NCBI RefSeq assembly: GCF_022059845.1
Contig: NZ_CP091851.1
Span: forward strand, 682,001 to 746,000
Length of the DNA: 64,000 nt
DNA from: Terrirubrum flagellatum
GTDB lineage: Bacteria; Pseudomonadota; Alphaproteobacteria; Rhizobiales; Beijerinckiaceae
Direction of reading: 5' to 3'
In this document: positions 32,872 to 40,775 of the stretch, piece after piece
How the letters are laid out: each line of letters begins with the position of its first letter
Position numbering within the stretch: position 1 is the first letter of the stretch
Notes under the pieces: generated by a model
The model's database searches: none
Told to the model about the DNA's origin: nothing
What the model saw: only the letters and a program-made list of their open reading frames with translations
Position numbers and translations under genes: made by a program

Positions 32872-35800
32872 ATGCGTGGCGTACGAGCATGCGAAATTGT
32901 GCGGCGGCCTCTGGCCCTTGTCGCCGTCGCATGCGCCTTTTTCGCCGCGCTGCTTTCGCCCGCGGCCGCCCAGAACAGAGGCGTGGTGCGCGGCGCCGAG
33001 ATGAACGGCTATGGCCGTCTCGTCTTCACATTCAAGGATATGCCGAAGGCGACCGCGAGCGTCTCGTCAGGCGTTCTCGTGATCTCGTTTGTCGAGCCTG
33101 TTGTCGTCGACCTTGAGAAATTGCCGGTTGAATTGCCCAACTATATCGGCGTCGCGCGGCGCGACCCTGATGGCAAGGGTCTGCGTTTCGCTTTGACGCG
33201 ACCTCTTCGTCCGAACCTGAAAGAGGCTGGCGAGAAGGTCTTTCTTGATCTTCTGCCGGAAAACTGGAACGGGCAACCGCCGGCGCTGCCGCAGGATGTG
33301 GTCGATGAACTCGCCGCGCGGGCGCGCGCCGCCGAGGAAGCGTTGCGCAACGCCGAGCGCAAGCGGTTTGTCGAGGAGCCGCGATCAATGCCGGTGCGCG
33401 TCTCAGCGACGCCTTTCTTCACGCGTCTGGTGTTCGAGATGCCGGTCGTCGTTCCCGTGACGCATGAGCGCAAGGACAACAGATACGAGATCGCCTTTGA
33501 AGCTTCGCTCAAGATCGATCCGGTGAAGATCAAGGCGCAGATGGGCGACGCCGCGAAAAGCATCGAGAATGTCGTCGAGAATGGCGTGTCGCGCGTCGTG
33601 ATCACGGTTCCCGACAAGGTCGAGACGTTCGGCTTCCGCGAGGATGACACTTTTGTGCTCGATCTCGTTCCGCCTGAAGCGAAAGCGAGGCGGTCGCCGG
33701 AAGCCTCGATCGATCCCGCACAGATCGAAGCGAGATTGAACGGAAAGCCGGAGGCGAAAGCCGCTCCGAAGCCGGAGCCGAAACCCGAAATGGCTGCGGC
33801 GCCTGCGGAAAAGGCCGCGCCTCCATCGCAAAAAACCACTGCGCCGCAGGCGCAAACGCCGGCTCCGACTTTGGAGGCGAAGCCGCGGGCCGCCGCAGCG
33901 TCTCTTGATCCCGTGAAGCCCACTGTGTCGCGCGACGGCGACACTGTGCGCATCGCATTCAAATTCGCAACGCGGCCGCCCGCCGCAGCGTTCGACCGCT
34001 ATGGCGTCTCGACAATCCTGTTTGAAACCGCGCAGCCGGTCGAAGCGGTCGAACCGCCACAGATGTTGCGCGACATCGGCGGCGCATGGCGCTTCGCCGT
34101 GTCCGGTGGCGCGCGCATCATGCGTCTGTCTTTTGGCGAGCCGAAGCTGGTGCGCATCGCGCCTGATGGAGAGGGATGGGTCGTCACCATCGGCGATCGC
34201 GTCGCCGGCGCGAGCGAGCCGATCGCGCTACAGCGAATCCTCGATGAGAACGGGCGCACCGTCGTGACCGGCGCGCTGCAACGCGCCGGGCGCGTTCACT
34301 GGATCGACGATTCCGACACCAGCGAACGCATCGCCGTGATCACTGCCGGCGCGCCCTTGCGTTCGATCGCGAAGCCTTACCGTTTCGCCGAATTCGAACT
34401 GCCGCCCACGGCGCAGGGCGTCGCGGTTGTCGCCATCGCCGACGACCTCACGGTGCGCGGCGGCGTCGATGATTTCACGATCGAGCGCGGCGACGGCCTG
34501 ACCGTTTCACCGCAGATCGATCGCCCCGTCGTCATGGCGCAGCAGGGCGTTCCGGCGCCGGCCTCAACGATGATCGACCGCGTTCAGTGGCGCGAGGCGC
34601 GATCGGGCGTGACGCGCGACCGCATCCGCAAATTTGAGCAGGAGATTTCCGAAGCGTCGCGCGGCAAGCGCAACGCGGCGCGGCTGGATTTCGCGCGTTT
34701 CCTCTTCGCCAACGGCTTGCTCGCGGAAACACGCGCCGAGCTTGAAAATATCGTGCGCGACCAGCCGGACGCGGCGCGCGACCGCATGATCGCGATGCTG
34801 CGGTTTGCGACGGCGGTGCGCACCGGCCGCTATGACGACGCGCGCAAGCTGATCGCGGACGAATCCGTGCGGGACGATCCTGAAGCCGTGCTGTGGCGCG
34901 GCGTGATGGACGCCAGGCAGCGCAATTGGTCGCGCGCGGCGGCGGAATTCAATGCGGCCGAAACGGCGCTCGATTCCTATCCCGACGATCTGCAGTCGGC
35001 GATGCGGGGGCTCTGGGGCCGCGTCGCCGTGGAGACGCGCGATTTCGCCACTGCGATGACGCAACTCGACAATGTCGAGAAGCTCGATCGCGATGCTGTG
35101 CGGCCGAACGAGATCGCGCTGCTGCGCGCACGCATCGATGATGGCCAGGGACGCGCCGAGGAAGCGAAAGCGGGCTACGATCGCGTTTTCGCCAGCGACG
35201 ACAGGCAGGCCGCGGCTGAGGCCGGCCTTCGCGGCGCGCTGCAGGCGCTGGCCGACAAGACGGCGACGCGTGAAGACGTGATCGCGCGTCTTGAAACGGT
35301 CGCTGCCACATGGCGCGGCGCCGATGGTTTCGAAGCGGACGCGATGGCGGCGCTTGGCCGCCTCTACGCCGAAGACGGCCGCTGGCGCGACGCCTTTACG
35401 ATGGCGCGTCGCGGCAGCGAGGCTTATCCCGATAACGAAAAGATTCGCGCGCTCAACGATGAGGCGGCGAGTCTTTTTGAAGAGGTGTTCACGAACGGCA
35501 AGGGCGAGACGCTCGATCGCGTTCAGGCGGTGGCCCTGTTCTATGATTTCAAGGAGCTTACGCCGCCCGGGCGACAGGGCGATGCGATCGTGCGGCGTCT
35601 GGCGGAGCGGCTCGTGGAGCTCGATCTGCTCGACAGCGCAGCCGAGCTTCTTCAGCATCAGATTGATCGCCGGTTGACGGGACCCTATCGCTCGATTCTC
35701 GCGGCCCGGCTCGCCGTCATCTATCTCATGAATCGCAAGCCTGCCGCGGCGCTCAATCTGTTGAAGACGACGCGCTCGCCGGAGCTGCCCTACAACATCA

Positions 35801-36423
35801 AGCGCGCGCGCAATCTCCTCGAAGCGCGCGCGCTGTCCGATCTCTCGCGCACCGACCTTGCGCTTGAAATCGCGGCGGCGGAGTCAGGTTCCGATATCGA
35901 CCGGCTGACCGCCGACATCCAGTGGCAGGGCCGGCGCTGGCGCGACGCCGGCGAAACTTACGAGCGTATTCTTGGCGACCGCTGGAAAGATCGCGCGCCG
36001 CTGAGCGATCGCGAGCGCGCCGACGTGCTGCGCGCCGGGATCGCCTATTCGCTGGGTGATGAAGCGCTGTCGCTTGATCGTCTGCGCGGAAAATATGGGC
36101 CTGCGATGGCGAGCAGCGCCGATGCGCGCGCATTTCAAGTGGTGACGGCGCCGCCGTCGTCGCGCGTGAAGGAGTTCCGCGATCTGGCGAGGCAAATGGC
36201 GCGCGCCGATACGCTCGCCGAATTCCTCGACGAATATCGCAAGCGTTATCCCGACATTCCGCCAAAGGCCCCGTTACGCGAGAAGCCGGCGGAGCCTGAG
36301 GCGCCGAGGGCCGATGCGCAGAAACCTGAGGCTTCAAAGCCGGAAGCGGCCGCCAAGCCGCCTGCAGAACCTGCGAAGCCGACCGAGGCCGAAGCGAAGA
36401 CGGAAGCCGCGTCGCACGGCTGA
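32872..36423 (+). CDS. large exported TPR-containing protein in the flagellar locus
   Basis: The 1183-residue protein begins with a signal peptide (about residues 1-34, ending AAAQ). It is followed by beta-rich N-terminal domains (GRLVFTFKDMPKATASVSSG and a repeat-like RLVFEMPVVVPVTHERKDNR, reminiscent of AMIN-type modules), an Ala/Pro/Lys-rich linker at about 287-350, and helical tetratricopeptide-like repeats from about 590 to 1115 (ARLDFARFLFANGLLAETRA and many similar). The tail is a low-complexity P/A/E/K stretch after 1125. Its place between flaF and fliP suggests a periplasmic flagellar scaffold, possibly a counterpart of rhizobial MotC, but I cannot show this. The start at 32872 yields the signal peptide directly. 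Confidence 0.75.
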   Translation: MRGVRACEIVRRPLALVAVACAFFAALLSPAAAQNRGVVRGAEMNGYGRLVFTFKDMPKATASVSSGVLVISFVEPVVVDLEKLPVELPNYIGVARRDPDGKGLRFALTRPLRPNLKEAGEKVFLDLLPENWNGQPPALPQDVVDELAARARAAEEALRNAERKRFVEEPRSMPVRVSATPFFTRLVFEMPVVVPVTHERKDNRYEIAFEASLKIDPVKIKAQMGDAAKSIENVVENGVSRVVITVPDKVETFGFREDDTFVLDLVPPEAKARRSPEASIDPAQIEARLNGKPEAKAAPKPEPKPEMAAAPAEKAAPPSQKTTAPQAQTPAPTLEAKPRAAAASLDPVKPTVSRDGDTVRIAFKFATRPPAAAFDRYGVSTILFETAQPVEAVEPPQMLRDIGGAWRFAVSGGARIMRLSFGEPKLVRIAPDGEGWVVTIGDRVAGASEPIALQRILDENGRTVVTGALQRAGRVHWIDDSDTSERIAVITAGAPLRSIAKPYRFAEFELPPTAQGVAVVAIADDLTVRGGVDDFTIERGDGLTVSPQIDRPVVMAQQGVPAPASTMIDRVQWREARSGVTRDRIRKFEQEISEASRGKRNAARLDFARFLFANGLLAETRAELENIVRDQPDAARDRMIAMLRFATAVRTGRYDDARKLIADESVRDDPEAVLWRGVMDARQRNWSRAAAEFNAAETALDSYPDDLQSAMRGLWGRVAVETRDFATAMTQLDNVEKLDRDAVRPNEIALLRARIDDGQGRAEEAKAGYDRVFASDDRQAAAEAGLRGALQALADKTATREDVIARLETVAATWRGADGFEADAMAALGRLYAEDGRWRDAFTMARRGSEAYPDNEKIRALNDEAASLFEEVFTNGKGETLDRVQAVALFYDFKELTPPGRQGDAIVRRLAERLVELDLLDSAAELLQHQIDRRLTGPYRSILAARLAVIYLMNRKPAAALNLLKTTRSPELPYNIKRARNLLEARALSDLSRTDLALEIAAAESGSDIDRLTADIQWQGRRWRDAGETYERILGDRWKDRAPLSDRERADVLRAGIAYSLGDEALSLDRLRGKYGPAMASSADARAFQVVTAPPSSRVKEFRDLARQMARADTLAEFLDEYRKRYPDIPPKAPLREKPAEPEAPRADAQKPEASKPEAAAKPPAEPAKPTEAEAKTEAASHG

Positions 36424-36429
36424 GTGTTG

Positions 36430-37230
36430 CTAGACGCCAAAGCTCTTCACCAGCGAGCTCGCCAGCAGATTCCAGCCGTCGACAAGCACGAAGAAAATCA
36501 GTTTGAATGGCAGCGCCACGGTCACCGGCGGAACCATCATCATGCCCGCCGACATCAGGATCGACGCGACGACGAGATCGATCACGAGGAAGGGCAGAAA
36601 CAGAAGAAATCCGATCTCGAAGGCGCGGCGCAGTTCGGAGATCATGAAGGCGGGCACGATCACCGAGAGCTTCAGATCCTCAAGCGCATTCGGTCGCGGC
36701 TCGCGTGAAAGATCGAGAAACAGATTGAGATCCTTGTCGCGCACATGGCGCAGCATGAAAGTCTTGAACGGCGGCGTCGCGCGCTCGAAGGCCTGTTCGA
36801 TGGTGATCTGATTGGCGATCAGCGGCCGGCCGGCGTCGTCATAGGCGCGCTGCAGCGTCGGCTGCATAATGAACAAGGTCATGAACAGCGCGAGCGCGAT
36901 CATCACCGTATTCGGCGGCGCGGTCTGCGTGCCGAGCGCCGAGCGCAGCAGCGACAGCACGACGACGATGCGCGTAAACGAGGTCACCATCACCAGCGCC
37001 GTCGGCGCGAGCGACAGCAACGTGATGAGCGCGATGAGCTGTAGCGCGCGTTCGGTAACGCCGCCGCCCTGGCCCAAATCGAGCGACAAGGTCTGGGCCG
37101 CGGCGGCGGTCGCGGCGAACAGACCCGCGACGAGAACGCAGAGGGCGGCCGCCCTGTGTCCCGTGATTGGCTTTAGCGCGCGCATGAGAGCAGCGCTTTT
37201 CGGCGTGTCAGTTCGGACTTCGGGCCGCAT
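36430..37230 (-). CDS. fliP: flagellar type III export protein FliP
   Basis: The 266-residue inner-membrane protein has a cleavable signal (to about residue 45) and the FliP core: LSLAPTALVMVTSFTRIVVV, LRSALGTQTAPPNTVMIALA, the MQPTLQRAYDDAGRPLIANQ loop and ILMSAGMMMVPPVTVALPFK. FliP builds the export gate with FliQ and FliR, encoded at 39638 and 40032. The ATG at 37230 has GAGAA 6 bases upstream; an inner ATG at 37185 is possible. It follows fliO by 55 bases. Confidence 0.94.
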   Translation of the reverse strand: MRPEVRTDTPKSAALMRALKPITGHRAAALCVLVAGLFAATAAAAQTLSLDLGQGGGVTERALQLIALITLLSLAPTALVMVTSFTRIVVVLSLLRSALGTQTAPPNTVMIALALFMTLFIMQPTLQRAYDDAGRPLIANQITIEQAFERATPPFKTFMLRHVRDKDLNLFLDLSREPRPNALEDLKLSVIVPAFMISELRRAFEIGFLLFLPFLVIDLVVASILMSAGMMMVPPVTVALPFKLIFFVLVDGWNLLASSLVKSFGV

Positions 37231-37285
37231 GTGATTCTCACGCGGCGAGGGTAGGCGAGCGAAAGCCCGCCTCCAAGCAAGGCGG

Positions 37286-38287
37286 TCAGTTCTTCGGTGG
37301 AGAGCGTCCGAGCAGCTTCGCCATCTCGTCTTCGAGCGAGCCGAGGTCGAACGGATCGCCGCTGGGCTTTGCCGCGGGCGGGCTCGCGGGCGCTGGCGTC
37401 GGCGGCGCGGCGGGCGGAGGCGAGGGCGTGGCGGGCGGCGGCGGGCTGGCCTGCGCGACAGCCGGCGCCGGCGGAACGGGCCTCGGATGCGGCGGAGGGA
37501 CGGTTGTCTGGCGCGGCGACGGAGGCGGCGTAATCGAGGGCGCGGCAAGCGGGGCGGCGGGCGGTGGGTTCGTCGTGGCGGGCGCGACCGGAGGCGCCAT
37601 TGGCGGGCGTGGAGCGTCGGCCGGCTTCACCGCGGCGAAGGGCTTGGCCATCGCGTCCTGGAGGCGACTGGCGAAGCTCGTCGCCTTGGGCGCGCCGGCG
37701 TCGGCGCCATTTGGAGCGGCCAGAGCAGGGCGCGGCGGAACCTCGGCGCGCGGCGGAGCGGGGGCCACCGAAGGAGGAGACACCGGTCGCGGCGCGAGGC
37801 TCTGGGGAGGAATGGTCGTCTGCCGGGGCTCCAGACGCGGCGGTTGCGGTCGGGCGTTTTCGATGCGAGGCGGTTCGGCCCGCGGCGCTTCCGGCCGGGG
37901 GGGCTCCTGGCGCGGGATTTCGCGCGGCGGGGCTGCGGGCTCGGGCTCCATGAGGTCTTCGATCTGGGGCGTCTGGATGCGCGCCGACGGCGCACGCACG
38001 ATCGCGGATTCGACCAGCACGTCGTTCGGGCCGCCGATCATCAGGAGATGTTCGACATTGTCGCGCCGGAGCAACAGGAGCTGGCGCTGGCGATCGACAT
38101 CGAACACTTCGACCACGCCGAGGCGGGGTTGTCGGCCACGCCCGCCCCCGCCGCCGATCGGTCTTACGGTGCGTCGCGTGATCAGCCGGAGGATGTAGGC
38201 GAGCAGAAGCAGCAGAACGAGAATGATCGCAAAGGCGACCGCGTACTGGACATAGGCGGACATGTTGTCGCCGAGAAACCTATTCAC
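37286..38287 (-). CDS. fliO: FliO-like flagellar biosynthetic protein with very long Pro-rich tail
   Basis: The 333-residue protein starts (GTG) NRFLGDNMSAYVQYAVAF with one membrane helix at about 12-32, then RTVRPIGG and the compact FliO domain (RLGVVEVFDVDRQRQLLLLR, RDNVEHLLMIGGPNDVLVES), ending near residue 125. The remaining 200 residues are Pro/Ala/Arg-rich disorder closing with FDLGSLEDEMAKLLGR. FliO helps FliP assemble. The GTG at 38287 is preferred because GGAGAG lies 8 bases upstream and it restores the usual FLG..MS N-terminus; ATG at 38263 is the alternative. The Pro-rich tail makes the protein nearly three times the family's core size. Confidence 0.75.
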   Translation of the reverse strand: MNRFLGDNMSAYVQYAVAFAIILVLLLLLAYILRLITRRTVRPIGGGGGRGRQPRLGVVEVFDVDRQRQLLLLRRDNVEHLLMIGGPNDVLVESAIVRAPSARIQTPQIEDLMEPEPAAPPREIPRQEPPRPEAPRAEPPRIENARPQPPRLEPRQTTIPPQSLAPRPVSPPSVAPAPPRAEVPPRPALAAPNGADAGAPKATSFASRLQDAMAKPFAAVKPADAPRPPMAPPVAPATTNPPPAAPLAAPSITPPPSPRQTTVPPPHPRPVPPAPAVAQASPPPPATPSPPPAAPPTPAPASPPAAKPSGDPFDLGSLEDEMAKLLGRSPPKN

Positions 38288-38412
38288 GAGAACCACTCTC
38301 CGCTGCCGCCGACGCGCCCGCCCGTCGGTTGGCCGGCGGTCTTCCCCACGCGCGCGGGACGATTGGTCAATCCCGGCGCGGATGCAAGCCCGCGAGCCGA
38401 ATCGGTTCAATT

Positions 38413-38427
38413 TTAACCGTTATTTAA
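38413..38427 (+). promoter_or_regulatory. CtrA box of the flgB operon (site B)
   Basis: TTAA-N7-TTAACC is a full consensus CtrA site, oriented toward flgB and 48 bases from its ATG. Because the site is nearly symmetric it may also serve the divergent fliO-fliP operon. Confidence 0.72.
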
Positions 38428-38434
38428 CCATGAG

Positions 38435-38453
38435 CCCGGCAAATTCTGCCGGG
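38435..38453. promoter_or_regulatory. ftr-like palindrome overlapping the flgB promoter (site B)
   Basis: CCCGGCA-N5-TGCCGGG lies 7 bases downstream of the CtrA box and 22 bases before the flgB ATG, that is, across the expected -10/+1 region. No sigma-54 element accompanies it, so repression is more likely than activation here. Confidence 0.65.
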
Positions 38454-38475
38454 TTTATCTGCGGGGGAGGCGGCC

Positions 38476-38874
38476 ATGGCGATCGCCGACGTTCCACTGT
38501 TCTCGATGCTGAAGACGCGCATGCAATGGCATCAGGCGCGGCAGAAGCTGTTGTCGGAAAATGTGGCCAATTCCGATCTGCCCAATTTCAAGCCACGCGA
38601 TCTGCGCGAGCTCAGCTTTCAGCAGGCGCTGGGCGGCCCGTCAGCCGTCAGCCTGATTTCGACCAATCCGCTGCATATCGGCGCCTCAAGCTCGAGCGCC
38701 AGCGGCGGCGATCCGTCCGGAGCGCGCCGGTTCGAGACGACGCCGTCGGGCAATGCGGTCAATCTCGAGGACGAGATGATGAAGGTGGCCCAGAACCAGG
38801 GCGACTTTCAGCTCGCGACCTCGCTCTATGCGCGCGGCCTTTCGCTCCTGAAGACCGCCGTCGGCAAGAAGTGA
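38476..38874 (+). CDS. flgB: flagellar basal-body rod protein FlgB
   Basis: The 132-residue protein has the FlgB motif LLSENVANSDLPNFKPRDL, a short variable middle, and the closing NLEDEMMKVAQNQGDFQLAT helix. FlgB is a proximal rod subunit. GGGGGAGG stands 6 bases before the ATG. It opens the operon flgB-flgC-fliE-fliQ-fliR-flhB, which makes the first rod parts and export gate, so it belongs to the early class. That fits the CtrA box upstream. Confidence 0.94.
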   Translation: MAIADVPLFSMLKTRMQWHQARQKLLSENVANSDLPNFKPRDLRELSFQQALGGPSAVSLISTNPLHIGASSSSASGGDPSGARRFETTPSGNAVNLEDEMMKVAQNQGDFQLATSLYARGLSLLKTAVGKK

Positions 38875-38885
38875 GGGCTTAGACG

Positions 38886-39302
38886 ATGGCCACAGACTTC
38901 CTGAAGAGCATCGGCATCGCAGCCTCCGGCCTGCGCACGCAATCCGGGCGGATGCGCGTCATCGCCGAAAATATCGCCAACGCCGATTCGACCGCGACGA
39001 CGCCCGGCGGCGCGCCGTATCGCCGCAAGATCATGACCTTCGACCAGAAGTTCGACCGCGAACTCGACGCCCAGACCGTCGCCGCCGGCCGCATCGCGCG
39101 CGATCAGCAGCCCTTCAAGACCCGTTATGAGCCCGGCAATCCAGCAGCGAACGCGCGTGGCGAAGTGCAGCTTCCCAATGTCGATATGACGGTCGAACTC
39201 ATGGACATGCGCGAAGCCCAGCGCTCCTACGAGGCTGGCCTCAACGTCATCACCGCCACGCGCCGCATGCTTCAGCGCACCATCGATCTGCTGCGCGCCT
39301 AG
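38886..39302 (+). CDS. flgC: flagellar basal-body rod protein FlgC
   Basis: The 138-residue protein begins ATDFLKSIGIAASGLRTQSG and continues RMRVIAENIANADSTATTPG, with PYRRKIMTF after it, and ends NVDMTVELMDMREAQRSYEA-GLNVI, all standard for FlgC. It forms the proximal rod with FlgB and FlgF. The gap from flgB is 11 bases and to fliE 22 bases. Confidence 0.95.
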   Translation: MATDFLKSIGIAASGLRTQSGRMRVIAENIANADSTATTPGGAPYRRKIMTFDQKFDRELDAQTVAAGRIARDQQPFKTRYEPGNPAANARGEVQLPNVDMTVELMDMREAQRSYEAGLNVITATRRMLQRTIDLLRA

Positions 39303-39324
39303 AGCGGGATAGAAAGAGGCTCCT

Positions 39325-39624
39325 ATGGTCAGTTCGGTCTTCGCCGCCAACGCCTATGGCAACGCCGCATCTGCGCTGACGCGCGCCAGCCAGTCGACGC
39401 CATCCGGCGGCGGTTTCGGCGAGATGGTGCAGAATGCGCTGCGCGGCGCGATGGAAGCCGGCGCCAAGGCCGACGCCCAATCCGTCCAGGCGGCGCAGGG
39501 CAAGGGCAACCTCATCGACGTGGTGACCGCGGTCAATGAAAGCGAGGCGGCGATCGAGACGTTGGTCGCGGTGCGCGACCGCGTGATCAGCGCCTATGAA
39601 GATATCATGCGAATGCAGATTTGA
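39325..39624 (+). CDS. fliE: flagellar hook-basal body protein FliE
   Basis: The 99-residue protein has FGEMVQNALRGAMEAGAKAD, QSVQAAQGKGNLIDVVTAVN and ETLVAVRDRVISAYEDIMRM, matching FliE over its full length. FliE joins the MS-ring to the rod. The MS-ring gene fliF is not in this window. It is preceded by AAAGAGG. Confidence 0.93.
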   Translation: MVSSVFAANAYGNAASALTRASQSTPSGGGFGEMVQNALRGAMEAGAKADAQSVQAAQGKGNLIDVVTAVNESEAAIETLVAVRDRVISAYEDIMRMQI

Positions 39625-39637
39625 TGGGCTTGAGATC

Positions 39638-39901
39638 ATGAACAGCGGCGAAGTCATCGATGTCACGCGCGACGCGATCGTCACCTTCCTCAAGGTCGGC
39701 GGGCCGATGCTTGTCGTGGCGCTGCTTGTCGGCGTCGCGATCTCGCTCCTGCAGGCGCTGACGCAAATCCAGGAACAGACCCTCGTCTTCGTGCCGAAAA
39801 TCCTCGCGCTCGCAGCGGCCGCTCTGTTTGCGATGCCATTCATGGGCGACGCCATGGCGAGCTACATGACGCGAATCGCCGAGCGCATCGCGGGGGGATG
39901 A
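39638..39901 (+). CDS. fliQ: flagellar type III export protein FliQ
   Basis: The 87-residue membrane protein has two helices (about 16-38 and 48-70) and the FliQ pattern VGVAISLLQALTQIQEQTLV-FVPKI. It forms the export gate with FliP and FliR. The ATG at 39638 is selected because the upstream alternative at 39596 overlaps fliE and lacks a ribosome site, whereas TTGAGA stands ahead of 39638. Length is standard for the family (about 88). Confidence 0.94.
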   Translation: MNSGEVIDVTRDAIVTFLKVGGPMLVVALLVGVAISLLQALTQIQEQTLVFVPKILALAAAALFAMPFMGDAMASYMTRIAERIAGG

Positions 39902-40031
39902 GGCATCATCATGCCGACAACCGCTTGCGCAGAAGCGCGGCGAACGCCATGGCCCCGGCCGCCTGAATCGCTCACATTCATTGCAGCGATTCGATCCGAA
40001 GCGATCGCATTCCACGGGGCGAAATTCCGGC

Positions 40032-40772
40032 ATGACCCTGCTTCCGGAATGGGCGACGGCCTTCATGCTCACCTTTGCGCGGGTGGGCGTGCTGGTGATG
40101 TTGTTGCCGGGCCTCGGCGAGCGCGCCATGCCGACGCGCCTTCGTTTATCTTCCGCCTTGTTGCTGACGCTGACTTTCCTGCCGATCGCGCAGCCGCTGA
40201 TTCCGCAGGGCGCGCCGCTTGCAACCTTGTTCATCGAACTCGCGATCGGCTTCACCCTGGGCTTCATGGCGCGGCTGATGGTCTCGGCGCTGCAGACCGC
40301 GGGCGTGGTGATTGCGCAGGATATCGGCCTGTCCTTCGCGCAATCGGTCGATCCGACGGCAGGCTCGCAGGGCACGGCGATCGCCAATCTCCTGACGCTG
40401 CTCGGCGCGACGCTTGTTTTCACGAGCGACCTGCATCACCTCGCGATCTCGGCGATCGGCGCGAGCTACACGAAGCTGCCGCCGGGCGCGCTGCCGGATG
40501 CAAGCGACGCGGTGAGGATGGCGCTCAGCGTCATGGCGACGAGCTTTTCGCTCGCGGTGAAGATCGCGGCGCCTTTCGCCGTGTTCGCCATCGTCTTCAA
40601 TCTCGGGCTTGGGCTGCTGTCGCGAATGATGCCTGCGCTGCAGGTGTTTTTCCTCGCTCTGCCCGCCTCCGTCCTGCTTGGCATGCTCATGCTGCTCGGC
40701 GTGCTGGCGATCGCCATGGGCGTCTATCTCGACGAACTCGGCCGGCTGCTTGCCGTTCTCAACGGACGGTGA
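40032..40772 (+). CDS. fliR: flagellar type III export protein FliR
   Basis: The 246-residue protein starts MTLLPEWATAFMLTFARVGV and has about six membrane helices, with the FliR motif IELAIGFTLGFMARLMVSAL, then GVVIAQDIGLSFAQSVDPT, and a C-terminal LPASVLLGMLMLLGVLAIAM. It completes the FliPQR gate and contacts FlhB. The ATG at 40032 starts just before the first membrane helix; an in-frame ATG at 39981 lies in the 130-base gap after fliQ and is less likely. Three bases separate its stop from flhB. Confidence 0.92.
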   Translation: MTLLPEWATAFMLTFARVGVLVMLLPGLGERAMPTRLRLSSALLLTLTFLPIAQPLIPQGAPLATLFIELAIGFTLGFMARLMVSALQTAGVVIAQDIGLSFAQSVDPTAGSQGTAIANLLTLLGATLVFTSDLHHLAISAIGASYTKLPPGALPDASDAVRMALSVMATSFSLAVKIAAPFAVFAIVFNLGLGLLSRMMPALQVFFLALPASVLLGMLMLLGVLAIAMGVYLDELGRLLAVLNGR

Positions 40773-40775
40773 CGC

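Noticed and set aside
34564-35658. Minus-strand frame inside the TPR protein gene
   Set aside because: No start context or motif; the sense frame is continuous with a signal peptide and TPR pattern.
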